A DNA stretch of 64,000 nucleotides, taken from Aurelia coerulea. Its lineage: Eukaryota; Cnidaria; Scyphozoa; Semaeostomeae; Ulmaridae. The number at the start of each line of letters is the position of its first letter. Position 1 is the first letter of the stretch. The stretch covers positions 33,178,663 to 33,242,662 of the forward strand of contig CM076943.1 of the NCBI GenBank assembly GCA_039566865.1. The letters run 5' to 3'. Below, in pieces: positions 33,136-44,445 of this stretch. The notes below the pieces were generated by a model. That model saw only the letters and a program-made list of their open reading frames with translations, was not told the DNA's origin and searched no databases. The position numbers and the translations under genes were made by a program.

Positions 33136-33823
33136 TCAAAATCTAGAAATGGTTCTCCTTCCCGAAGTTGGAGTCAAAACAAATCATTAAATGGAAACAT
33201 TTTGAGTGTGCGGTGTACTGAAAGTGTGCAATCTGCATGTCAAATGAAGAATAGCCTCAATCTCGTCCCCAGAGTAAGTTTGTTGCTCTACCTCTACTCT
33301 GGGATACAATAGGCCGTTCGGCAATTTGATTGGCTATTCGAAAACAACAGCAAAATCAGATTATAACTGGCTCCCATTCAAAAATGGCCTTTATTGAATC
33401 GGTCATTTCACAAAATAAATGGGGTGTGTGGGGCAAGTGAGGAGTTTAAGAGGGGCAATGGACCACGGCGCATCCGAATTTCGGAGTTTCAGAAAATTTT
33501 GGTGTCATTATGACGTCATAACAGGGGGTTGAAAAATAAATGTTGCGATTTTCCGACCCAAGGTTACGTTTGGAGTCGATGCTCCATGGTTACAAGCCTG
33601 ATTTCAAAACAAAAAAAGTTTTCAAGAGGCCACTCGTCTGCAAGTCTAATAACGCAATTTGGGGCTCAATATTGCACCCAGGAGTGGAGCGCGCGCCCCC
33701 CGAAAATGGGGAATTATTTCGACTTACCCCATTTTACGCCGTAAGTCCGTTTTGCGAAGAGTAAACGGCCGCGGCATGTCAAAATCGACGGAAAACCGTA
33801 TTCTTTCACTAAAACATCTTTAA
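33136..33823. other. Intron spacer left of the Kolobok-like element
   Basis: Short frames only (33529-33764), without recognisable domain. A small inverted pair (GTCCCCAGAGTA near 33268, TACTCTGGGA near 33296) forms a hairpin. Confidence 0.35.
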
Positions 33824-35534
33824 AGACTCTGCGCTAACCGGCAGCCTCTGCACGGTGAAGCTATACCACAATGCAGTTTCCTCAATCCCATATTGCAATT
33901 CTAGAACGTCCACTTATTTTCAAGATGGAAGGCAGAAGCGTAGCTGGGCGACCACGGCGCCGACAGCCTCGAAAAGTTGTTTATTTTAGCGAAGATACCC
34001 TCGAAATCTGGAATTCCAAGAAGAGAGAGCTTTCGATCAGACATTGTTCTCATCGTGACTTTACAAGTGATGAATTTGCTGCACGAAGAAGTGAAACCTA
34101 ACCTCGACGACAACCAGCCTGGGCCTACTGACTCTAATCTGAGATGTATTTTAGATGATCACAACTATGGAAATAACCCAAGTAACACTGCTATTCGTGG
34201 CAATAATCCTGCAGAAACGAGCTCCACATCATTACTGAATGATGAATCAGTAAACCAAGATGGTATGTATAAATTTTGTACGCAAAAAGGTTGTTCTTTC
34301 ACCCTTTCTGCTGTAGACATCTATATATATTCTAGAGTGAATTTACTGTGATGCTCGAACTGCTATCTCTAAAGTCTGGAGCACCCAAACAAATCAATTA
34401 CCATAAAGTACCTCGGGCCTGGTGAAGTACAAAGCCTCTTTTTGTATATGCTGGTTCGCAAATTAAAGATTTTTTTAAACCTGAGCCCTTTTATAAAATG
34501 AAGTTTCCAAATTTTCAGCACAAATTGATTCAAGATGGAAAAGAAAGTCAGGAAAGACCCAAAGTTTGGTCCAGCATGGTTCGGAAGAAATACTTCAGTT
34601 GAAATTATATAGATATTAAAGTAAATGGAATTTGATGTGAATTGTTGAATAAAGATAAACTTAAATTTTGTGTGCAAAGGCAAGGAACAGGCCACAAAGT
34701 TAAAGGTTCGATCTCATTTCTAATGTATGAAAAATATCAGCTTTAGAAGCATCTTTCTCACTGTAACCATTACTTTCATCTTGATTTCAGCTATTGGTAA
34801 TATTGTTGAGTCTACACCTGGTCCAAGTAAAAAGCCAAGCAGGCAACAGTTAGATTTCAATATCTGGAGTCCAATACCTACATCATTGAAGCCTTCTGTC
34901 ACAGGTGAAAGCACAGTAACAGCTCTTGACAGCACTCTTCGTTTGTTGAGTATCAATGAAGATATTGGTACATTAGATGGGGACCCATTTGAGAAGTCTG
35001 TCTCAGAATATACTTGCAGTACTTGCAGTACTGATTGCTCTGAATCTGATAATGAAAAATCATCTGATGAAAGTGATAGCGAATTAAATGTTTCTAGTGG
35101 CAGCAGTGAAAGGTATAACTGCCATTGTGATTTTTCAGTTTAGATTTCATTGATCCATTCAATTGGATTTTTATATCTCTCTTATCTGTCATTGTAATGA
35201 AACCATGAAATTGATCAGGCACTGACAGTTCGTAGAAATCTTCAGATTTTGAGCATATTACATGATTTGCTTGACTTGATAAGCTTGATATTACTTGGTA
35301 AGTTTTACAACAAATTACCAAATTACCAAAGTAAATTACTCAGACTACCAAAGAATTGAGTTTCTTATGAAAAGCTTCTTTAAAATAATGTTGTGTGCAT
35401 TATTCAGTATACAGTAGGTCTCTGCAAACAACAGTACGACAAGGGTTTTCAGATCTTGCAAGGATTTCAAAGAATTCTACACATGGATAAGAATTCTTGA
35501 TTTGAGAAGTCAAAACGTTTCTCAAGAAATGTTA

Positions 35535-35665
35535 ACAATAGAACATTGTTATTCTTTGTTAATGATTGTGAATCTTTAATAATTGTATGGGAATTCAATT
35601 AAAGAACGCAATGCATCGTGGCAAAAAGATCCTTGACACCATATATTTAGCATAATCTTTTGTAA
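35535..35665. repeat. Diverged MITE copy in transposase intron 2
   Basis: The phrase GAATTCAATTAAAGAACGCA followed by ATG.AT.GTGGCAAAAAGATCC-like sequence matches the core of the MITE at 59144-59303 with many differences. Ends are decayed. Confidence 0.5.
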
Positions 35666-37319
35666 GGCATGAAAACAGTGTTAAGTATGTGGACAATGCC
35701 TCAGCTGTGGAAACTTGAATGGATGCTGCGTTAACAGTGCTTTTTGTGCTTTTGTCCACTGTAAGATTATTTGGACTTACTGTATATATCTTATCTTGAA
35801 AACAATTTTTTATTTTCCAGCTTGGATGATGTTGATGATTTTGATGAGAATGATGATGATGAAGATGATGAAGGTCTATCAGTGAATGAAGTAGATGCAA
35901 TTGAACATGAATAGAGCGCAGCAGCCAATGATAATGCAAGCCCATCTGATGTGTCAGATATGAGCACTTCTTACATTCTCTTCTCACCACATGATAAATC
36001 AACCTTAGGAGATGAAATGGACCTAGAAACATCAGTTGAACGAGTTGCAACAAAGATATCTGCACCAGCAGAGGCAAACGCCAGGGAGATAAGAGAAAAT
36101 CTAGAAAGCTCAATGATGAACCTTTTCAAAATGCACGAGTTTGGAGACACTAACAAGATTGTGGATCAACAACGTTTGATTGTTACAGTTAACAAATTAC
36201 AAGAACTGAAAGGATCCACCTGTACTATCCAATTAAGAAGTGGAGAGATTTGTAAGAAAAAACTGGACTATTCTTTTGAAACCAAAGGAAGCGTGGTAAA
36301 GCTTCGTTGGACTTGTCACAATAGTCATTTAGGAATGTGGACATCATCGGAAATTATATCGGAGTCCCATTCCACTCCTATTTATCTCAATGATATATTG
36401 ATCACTGCATGTGTATTTATTTCTGGTAACAACTACACAAGATTTGCCCAAACATGCCAGTTCCTGAAAGTTGCTGTTCCAGATCGCTCTGTGTTTTACA
36501 GAAACCAAAGGCTGTTTATTACCCCAGCTGTTCTGACAATGTGGCATGACATGAGATCTACAGTTATTGATGTTCTCAGTCCTTATGAACACATATTGCT
36601 TGGAGGGGATGGAAGAAATGACTCTCCAGGATTTTCAGCAAGGTTTTGTGCATATGTGGCTATGGAGCTGTTAACTAGCATTGTTGTGGATCTGGAGATT
36701 ATTGATAAACGTGAGACTGGTGGCATATCAACAAACATGGAGCGGGAGGGAATGAAACGAATCCTACTACGAATAATGAAGAAGTTAGATATTGGTGAAA
36801 TGACAACAGATGCATCAAGTTCCATAATGAAGCAGATACGTGAACTCAAAGGTATGCATCATTTTAGTCCTACCAAAACCATCTGCTTACATTTGATTCA
36901 TTTTTAGTTTGCCCATGAAATACCTTTTTAGCCCAGTCATGAAACAGGCATCTGCGTCATAGTCTTTATACAAAAATTGTACCCAATTATTTATAAGCAA
37001 GCAAACATTGACAATGTGTTGGTGTAAATTTAGTGATGAATACAAATTTACCACATTGTCAAATATTCCAGCTCTCTGGTGATGTTCAGGTGAGCTATTC
37101 AGCTATACTATGTCTCTCCTTAAGTGGCCAGGCCTGCTTCTGGTCAAGAAATCTAAAAAATGTTCAAGAACTCTTTGACATGATGATAAGAATTCTTGAG
37201 CCATATGAAAGGGTGTACATCTTTATAAACAAGAATTACTAGCATTCTGAAGAATTCTTAGGCCGGAAACACATGTTAATGTGTGCAAGGCCTGTACTGT
37301 ATGTACAATATGGTAAAAT

Positions 37320-37510
37320 TTCAATAGACCTTTTAGCTATTCTACAAAAGAGCTTGGATCAAGCGCAATTTTTATAAATTTTTATACGCAAAGCTCAATC
37401 AAGTGGCGTTAGATCTTCTCTCACTATTGTGCACGTTCGAAAATTTCTACAAAATGTAGCAAAATATCATTTGATTCTGATTATGTTCAGAATAGCTTAA
37501 AAGGTCTTTT
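37320..37510. repeat. Short dispersed repeat in transposase intron 3
   Basis: Same family as 30290-30450, sharing AAAAGAGCTTGGATCAAGCG-like and ATTTTTATAAATTTTTATA-like phrases. Its presence inside the transposon intron shows it arrived after, or travels with, the transposon. Confidence 0.5.
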
Positions 37511-38648
37511 TAGCATTCTTGGTTTTTAGCATTTATTAAACCAATCTGCTCTCAACCATTAACAATTTACTATATTACCACATTACCACATTACCACATT
37601 ACATGACATATTTCCAAAACACAGTTCTTCCCCAATGTTATGAGGAGAGAATTCACACTGTTACACATTTTTATTTCAGCTGCACACCCAGAGCTGGAAA
37701 ATTTGCATCATTCTTTAGATATATGGCACAAAGCTAAAAAGCTAAACAAGAATCTGCATAAAGCATCCCAAGACAAAGCTGCAAAAGAAATCAAACCTTG
37801 GATTGAAGGTGTAGTCAATCATTTTTGGCACTGCTGCAGAATAGCTGAAGGGGATGTTCAACAACTAAAGAGTAGTTGGTTGGGAGTAGTCCATCATGTA
37901 TGTGATGAACATTCATGGGCAGAATCAGAGTGTCACCATGGCCCACTTGTTGAGTCTGAGCCAAAGAAGTTCCTGACGAAGGACTGTCAGGCATTGGAGA
38001 AATTACGATCTGTCGTATTTGATGCAAGATTTCTTGCAAATTTAGATCGTTATACAACCTTTAGGCACACAGGAATGATCGAGAACTTCAATAGCATGTT
38101 GACTAAATATGCTCCAAAGAGATGCTCATTTGATTATCCTAGTTTTACTAGCCGCATTGCATTAGCAGCCATTGACCATAACATGCATGTATTTCGAAAA
38201 CAAGCCAGAACAAAGAATGGTAAACTTTGTTTCAAACGAAAATACACAAAGAGTACAAGGAAATTTCATGCCGAGCCTGTAAAGGAGAAAAAAGAATACT
38301 CTTATGTACCACATGCACTTTGCAGGATCATATCTTCACGACAAGAAAGGCATTACACGGTTCTTGATAGGAATGCTAGAGTTGCAAATGATCCAAAGCT
38401 GATTTGCCCCAATCTAGACCTCGTTACCAAACCACCCGCCACAGGACACTTAATTGAAGAACATCAGTCAAGGAAGGAAAAAAATCAAAAGCTTGCAATT
38501 TAAAAAAAGATTGTTATGTGTTTTTTAATAAACTAGTACTATGTTAAGAACATTCTCTAATGAAATATATTTAAGTTCTGTGTTTGTAATGTATTAGTTA
38601 TATGTACAGAACACTCTCTGATAAATATGTTGACTGTACAGTAATTTG

Positions 38649-38898
38649 CAAAAGTTGAAGATCACCCTCTTTAAAACTGTTGAGTTGCAGAGAAGAGGAT
38701 TCTGCATTGATTGAAGTAAATTCCAGCTTTTAGTACCAATTCATTGCGACATCACAGTAAAATGGTGAATATGTCTAAAAACAGATTCTTCATGAAAAAT
38801 TGATAGGAAACAACTCTAAGAAACGAACTGGCCAGCAGACAAAGAACATGTTTTATGCCAACAAATGTCACAAAATAAAGGGTGGTCTTCAACTTTTG
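38649..38898. mobile_element. 250-bp MITE between the two convergent genes
   Basis: The left tip CAAAAGTTGAAGATCACCCT pairs with the right tip AGGGTGGTCTTCAACTTTTG. It is non-coding, and sits between the transposase stop (38503) and the stop of the minus gene (38951). Confidence 0.65.
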
Positions 38899-38950
38899 AA
38901 GATGACTGTGTCTGCATTCTTTATTGAATGTCTATACTGAGCTCAGCAAG

Positions 38951-41641
38951 TTAGCTGGGTTTGAATCCCATATATCTGTCATCAGGAGATGGATAGGATT
39001 TTCGAATCATTGTCACCACACATGATGGATGAACCCTTCGATTTCCTCTCCCAAGACGCCCGTATTTCCACAATGCCATTTGACGGTAGGCTGCCTTTCG
39101 ATATGCATTTGTTGTGAACTCCATATTGTCTGCTCGCAAGTCACTCCTGGCAATGATGTTGAGTTTGAGAACATCTCTGTCAAGACACAGCTTCTTGAAC
39201 ATGTAGTAGGAAGTAATGCAAATCCTTTTATCACAGCATTTGTTCTCATCTACATTTCCCATGTTGACACAACAGCCACACTTGCACCAGGGCAGAGCAT
39301 CATTTATTACTGGCTGTTCTGCTGGATGTTGAATAATATCCAACAGACCTTTGACATAGTCTAGGCTCCCCTCACCACTCACAGCTAGTTCCACTATCAG
39401 TTTTTGGAGAGTATCAACTGATAAAGCTTTGACTAGATCCTGAAAGAAATTGGGTAGATTTCTAATTTTTGAATTGTTTATTTAAAAGTATAATGCTAGT
39501 TTTGTTAACAAACCCCGTATATATTAATATAAAGTTTTGTTTGAAATCTTATTTAGTTACGGTAGATTTTAATGAAAAGTTCCATCCAGAATCTGTGTGC
39601 ACAAGGAAAATTTGATGGCTTGATCTTTATAGGTAATTTGTTCTGCTTTACCTCAGCATAAATTCATGTTAACAGATTGCACAAGATAGATGTGTGAAAT
39701 CAAGAACTTGGATCATTTGGAAGTTTCATAATTTTGCATAAAATATCTGCTTTTTAGCGCTTTTTAGCGGTAATTACTATAAAAGTTTCTTGTTTTTATA
39801 CTGCCAGTTTCTGTATGTACAGTAAAAACCCAGGTATAAGAACCTACTATTTTACAAGTCAATCTGGGTTCTTAAACTTAATGGATTGGTTCTTATAAAG
39901 CAAATTGAAGATTTGACAATTTTAGCCTGTGGGTTCTTTATCCACTAGGTTCTTAGTATATGCAGGTTTTTAGTTTATTTATGTGCAAATTATTAACCTG
40001 CAGGCTGTGCAATGGTAAATACGTAGGCTTGTCTATAAATAGAACAAAGAAACACTCGGACACAGCATTGTTTATTTGGCTATCCATTGTTAACGGTGCA
40101 TGTGCTACTTCAATTTGAATGGGATAATTTTTCGATTTTTCTGCTCTCGGCAAATGCAAGCTGTTAACCTTGCACAAACCCTTCAAAGTACTATTTGTAA
40201 TCACAGCATGCTTACATTTACTTGTTCCTTTGCATGCTCAATTTCCTGCTCCATATTCATATGACCATCTCTCTGCACTGCCGCATTGTTATTTGTTGCA
40301 GCAGGCTGACCATCCTCAGCCATGTTTCCAGGCTGAAAAAAGGACAAAATATATTTGGTATTTATTCACCCATTTCAATTCATTCCTATAATGGGAAATA
40401 TTGGAATTGATCGATTCAAATTACATTCACATTGCAGCTGCAAAGCTAATGGAGTCTACAGTATTAATACAGCATGAATACTGCGCATATTTTTTATATA
40501 AGAAACTAAGAATTAAACAGAACTGAATTGAACCAGTACTGAAAATTTCTTAAAATTATCAGATTTTGAGTATTCAAACTTTCTTATGAGTTTCTTAAAG
40601 GTTCCATAACAATCATCATGTATGCTTCCTGTACCCTCATGACCATTCCAAAACCCCTTCAAAGCAAGGTTTTTGAAGCCTTTCCAATGTTCAGACTTCA
40701 CTCAAATACCTTCTGAGTGATATGATATTGGAAATAAGTGAAAAAAGTAAACCTATGCAAAGGATTTTTTCCCAGTACTAGAGTATCTAGATTTTTTGGT
40801 GATCTGAGAGTTGAGTTTCTTATAAGCAGTTTCTTATAAAAAATACAGTATGTGTAATAGAAAGAATGATGTTTCAAGATTTGAGAACAAATAATCTGAG
40901 CAAGGAATCAAAGAAGTGTAAAAACAATTACTTTTCCATTAGTGCACCATTTGATTACTGTGCCTGCTCTTTTTTTCCCACACACACACCTTTCATTGCA
41001 CTGTAGTCTGGCATCCTTGCATGGACATCCCTGCCGTTTTCCAGACTTCCTAGCACAAGTTCCATTGCAGACACAATGTGGGCGCTGAAAAGGTGGTTTG
41101 TCATTATGAGCAAACAGGTCTGACATTGAAAATAAAGAAACTACTTTTGAAAACCTTGAATTACTATCTACATATTTATTTTTGTTCCTCACTGGCTAAA
41201 CTGGTAGCTACTAAACTGATTCGATAAGGCAAATATCTATCTGTTCCTTTGTCCCTATTAGTAGTTGGCCTAGTCATGAAACACTTCATGAAACTTGTAA
41301 CTTGCGTCGCAAGAATGTCCTCCTAACACGAGAAGAAGAGCCAGTTGAAGTCTTCAGATACTCAGTTCCTTCATACTTGCCACCGTTAGTTGCAAATGGT
41401 TTGTTTGCATCCCAAGCTCGGACAAAATGGCCGAACGAAAATGGCTGTCAGGTTGCCTAACAGGCCAAGGAGGCCCGATGTTTTCCTGAAGAGAAAACAT
41501 TGCCCCTAGTTTTGGCAACTTGCAAATAAACGTAAGTCCTACCTCAGCTTCCACCAAAGTTTCATCGTCTTGTCGCGAATCCGCATCACTGACAGAGCGC
41601 TCTTCTTGTTCAGTCGGAGACCCGTAGTAGTTGGCCGCCAT
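38951..41641 (-). CDS. Transposon-borne CXC + P2X7-ballast-domain-like protein, four exons
   Basis: Minus-strand exons: 41641-41543, 41084-40932, 40332-40222 (alternative donor at 40216) and 39439-38951. Every junction is GT..AG and phase 0, giving about 283-285 residues with no stop or frameshift. Exon 1 starts MAANYYGSPTEQEERSVSD. Exon 2 is a tesmin/CXC-like cysteine-rich motif (HCVCNGTCARKSGKRQGCPC, then LQCNERCVCG). Exon 4 starts DLVKALSVDTLQKLIVELAV, then LPWCKCGCC, NKCCDKRICIT and YRQMALWKYGRLGRGNRRVH, ending YPSPDDRYMGF. The Cys-rich block and the YRQ..LW..GRLG.GNRR.HPSC signature match the cytoplasmic zinc-binding 'ballast' domain of vertebrate P2X7 receptors. There is no membrane segment, so this is a stand-alone soluble protein. 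AATAAA lies just downstream (complement of 38920-38925). Its role in the transposon is unknown; DNA binding through CXC is a guess. Confidence 0.82.
40490..40860. repeat. Foldback 'TAAGAAACT' repeat, copy 2
   Basis: The left side TTTTTTATATAAGAAACTAAG pairs with the right side GTTTCTTATAAAAAATACAG-like sequence. Related to 1-533. It lies in intron 2 of the minus-strand ballast-protein gene, between exons at 40932 and 40332. Confidence 0.65.
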
Positions 41642-41723
41642 TGCTGCGTTTCAGATTTCAGATTTCGTTTGTTTGTAAACAAGACTGCTAGCCGCGCAGA
41701 GGCTGCCGGTTAGCGCAGAGTCT

Positions 41724-42560
41724 TTAATCTCCAATTTATCTCTAAAATTCGCAGAATAACGAGCCATTCTACTTTCAAAGCTGTGAAGGAAAATCCCGAA
41801 AATTTCCGCTTAGGCCCTTTTTCCTCCCAAATGGATCGTGCTCGTTTTCCTACTAAATGCACTTGCTAACTCCAGGTTAATGATTAAATACCTTAAAAAG
41901 GGTTGAAATAAGGTCCTCAAAGTGTTTGTTTTTAGTTTCTCAATGTATGTACTTCAGAATTAGCGCTAGAGCAACGGCCATTTTTCGTCGATTATCGTTG
42001 CCTAGCAAACTGCAAATCCATAATGGGGCGAATCTTGCCTTATTTTGCCAAGATTCATCCCAAGTGTACCAGGGTGTTCATTCGGCTTCGTGACCAGCGT
42101 ATGACGTCAGAACACCCTGGGAACGAGGTTGGAATAGCCTAAGAGTTGCAGAACCCAATGCAATGGTTTCAATTTCACAACTGTTCACACGCATTTTTAT
42201 AAACACTCAAATCCCAGATCGCCAAAAACTATAAAGTTGAGAAATCATTCATTCTGATAAGTACTAAAGGAAATCTTGATCATAATTTTATGTTTAAGGA
42301 ATCATATTACTCGAAATGTAGGTACTTGAGCAATGTCTTAACATTGTAAAGGCTTCAACAAATTTGTTTTTAGATGTTCACGATGGTAGTAGTGACCTTG
42401 AAGTTCGTTATGAAACCTTTGAGAAACGCGTAAAGAAATAATCTTGAGAAATGTGCAGTACTGCCCCAAATTCTTAGTTTCTTATAAAAAAAGTACGTTT
42501 ATGTTACTGTAGAAATAGAAACCGCAAATTACAAACGTTTCTTAGCTTTTTTATATCAGG
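41724..42560. other. Spacer right of the Kolobok-like element
   Basis: Holds a 52-bp hairpin (42069-42120: CCAGGGTGTTC against GAACACCCTGG) and a partial 'TAAGAAACT' repeat at 42290-42500 (GGTACTTGAGCAATGTCTTA, CCCAAATTCTTAGTTTCTTA). No gene. Confidence 0.5.
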
Positions 42561-43039
42561 TAGAGTAGATTGTTAAGTTTCCATGAATTGAGCAAAATTG
42601 AGTATATGTATTGGAAGATGACAGTAATTTCGCGCCTTTTTGCTGCACCTCAAAGAAACAAAGAATGTTCTACTTTTTTATTGCTACGACTTGCTTGGTC
42701 ACCTCCGGATCGGCACTCATCGTCGTCAAAGAAAATTGATGTTCTTCGTCTGAGGTTCTTCTATCGACTCCGGCTTGTCCACCGATTCGGAAAGTTGAAG
42801 TTGAAAATTGATTCTACGTCATCTCTAATTACGTCACCAGTAATTACATGAGATATGCGGTGCATGCGCGTCAAGGTCAGTTACGAAGCGTGCGTCTTTG
42901 AGTCAGTCGACCCAATTCGAGCTCTTGGTTTTTTTATTTTGCTCGTCGTGATTTTGTGTCTAATACAGCTGTAGATACCCTCTACTTTTTATATGCTGTA
43001 GATACGAACTTTAGAAATACCAAGGAAATAAAGTCTTTC

Positions 43040-44339
43040 GTGTGGGAGAGAAGTATGGAAGATAATTCAGAGGAAACTCAGAAGCAAGGCGGGTTTGCCT
43101 CCTCGATCTAGTGCGAAGGAGAAACAGAAGAAACCGGAAGGTCAAACCACATGTCAACTTCAAACCCACTCAAGACAATGTCAAGACATGAGTGGAACGT
43201 ACCACAAACTAGTAACTAGTAAACTAGTAACAAACTAGTAAAACAACGCAGAACGAACTGCAAAATATGAATGAATTAAAGGATTCCATGGCCACAATGG
43301 CAAATATGTTCAAGGAGTTCATGGAAGCAAACAGGAGGGGGAACGAAGCCCAAATTCATAGGCCTAATAGGCAGCACAGGAAGGAAACGCTCATGGAATG
43401 ACACAAATTCCAGCAGCAGCGAGTCATCTTCCTCTTCTGATGATGGAAGTAAGCGCTCACACAGGAAGAGGCGTCGTAAAACTTCGTCTTCCTCGCATCT
43501 GTCACAGAAAAGTGACCAGGAGAACCCGAAAGCGCCAGAAGGCGAGGATGCAGGGCAAGTTGCAAACAAAGATAGAGGTGAATTTCTCGATGATTTAAAC
43601 GAAGAACTTAATGAATAAGATGAAGAAGTGGACGATCCAGTGTCTGAGAAGTTAGCAACTATTGTAGATAAACGCTGGAAAAAATTGATTCCAGGTGAAA
43701 AATTGAAGACATTGCATGCCTCATACAAGAGGCCATCAAACTGCTCCCAACTCATTGTACATAGTGAATAGGCCTGTTTGGATGAGAATGAGAAAAGAAC
43801 AGAAAGATAGTGACAGGAGAATAGCACACATCCAAGAAAATGTAATTGCAGCTACAAGTGCATTAGTCCAGGGGACAGAGCTGCTCTTGAAAGCAGAAAA
43901 AGATTCAAAAATCAAAGAAGAGGATATGAAGCCAATAGCCAAGAAATTGGTAGACAGTTCAGCATTGCTTGGACATGTAAACAGAGAGTTAAGTGAAAGA
44001 AGACGGGCCATGATAAAGCCCTATCTTAAGCAGGAATACAAAGATCTTTGTTCTGGGGAAACTCAGATAACAAAGCTAATATTTGGAGATGAATTCAATC
44101 AGCAAATAGCAGATTTGAAAAAGTCTAGTAGTATCACCAACAATCCCATGAGAGGCAATGACAGCAGATATCCATACAGAGGTAGAAATGATGAATACAG
44201 ACGAAGCTACTCAATGTACAGTAGAAGTCATAACAACAACTATTACAACCAAAACCAGCCTTTTTTGTACAGAGGCAGGAACACCAACTTCAAAAAGAAA
44301 ACACATTACAGAGGCTACAACAAAGGGAGGAAGCAGTGA
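43040..44339 (+). pseudogene. DIRS gag-like region (broken)
   Basis: Opening pieces in changing frames: NELKDSMATMANMFKEFMEA, then a Ser- and Arg-rich stretch (SSSESSSSSDDGSKRSHRKR), then LNEELNE followed by a stop. The longest frame (43716-44339) has VNRPVWMRMRKEQKDSDRRI, ENVIAATSALVQGTELLLKA, RAMIKPYLKQEYKDLC and a Tyr/Arg/Asn-rich basic tail with repeated YRGR, suited to nucleic-acid binding. DIRS gag proteins have this arrangement. At least one stop (near 43617) and one frame change separate the parts. Confidence 0.6.
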
Positions 44340-44445
44340 CAATGTTGACTGCGAATCCAAGGAACAAGGTGAGAAACGAATCTCAAATTATTACTGATAT
44401 AAAATTGTATCTTAAAGATAGAGTCAAAAATTTGAGGCTGGTTCT

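Larger units (their letters stand above)
33925..38503 (+). pseudogene. Kolobok-like transposase gene, four exons, disabled
   Basis: Proposed exons: 33925-34262, 34791-35112, 35821-36851, 37680-38503. All junctions are GT..AG with matching phases (1, 2, 1). Exon 1 starts MEGRSVAGRPRRRQPRKVVY and continues SEDTLEIWNSKK. Exon 2 is acidic and serine-rich. Exon 3 carries the first catalytic aspartate in HILLGGDGRNDSPG (D codon at 36608). Exon 4 carries LDIWHKAKK (D-x-x-H, D codon at 37718) and the likely glutamate in RHTGMIENFNSMLTKY (38081). The region between (EIKPWIEGVVNHFWHCCR) and the basic tail match a transposase family common in fish and cnidarian gene models as I recall. Defects: an apparent one-base shift in exon 1 near 34080, and an in-frame TAG at 35912-35914 in exon 3. 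AATAAA at 38526 could serve as polyadenylation signal. The enzyme would cut and paste the element at TTAA. Confidence 0.82.
33824..41723. mobile_element. Kolobok-like DNA transposon, 7.9 kb, with two convergent genes
   Basis: Perfect 28-bp TIRs begin AGACTCTGCGCTAACCGG (33824) and end with the complement (41723). Each is flanked by TTAA (33820-33823 and 41724-41727). TTAA targeting plus a transposase with a D-x-x-H motif fits the Kolobok superfamily. piggyBac also targets TTAA, but its transposase looks different. The plus gene (33925-38503) is the transposase, and the minus gene (41641-38951) encodes a CXC plus P2X7-ballast-like protein. Their 3' ends face each other across 447 bp that contain a 250-bp MITE. 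Introns hold other insertions (37320-37510, 40490-40860). TIRs are unmutated relative to each other, so the insertion is probably not old, though the transposase is broken. Confidence 0.85.

Noticed and set aside
34810..34840. ESTPGP in the Kolobok-like transposase as a second 2A peptide
   Set aside because: The invariant asparagine before PGP is absent and the upstream D-x-E spacing does not match. It is spliced into an ordinary acidic region.
37033..37242. 69-codon ORF between transposase exons
   Set aside because: Located in the intron 36852-37679, whose splice sites join the flanking exons in phase and link the conserved transposase motifs.
42570..42851. 93-codon plus-strand ORF before the DIRS gag
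   Set aside because: Runs into the DIRS inverted terminal repeat and shows no domain. Probably chance.
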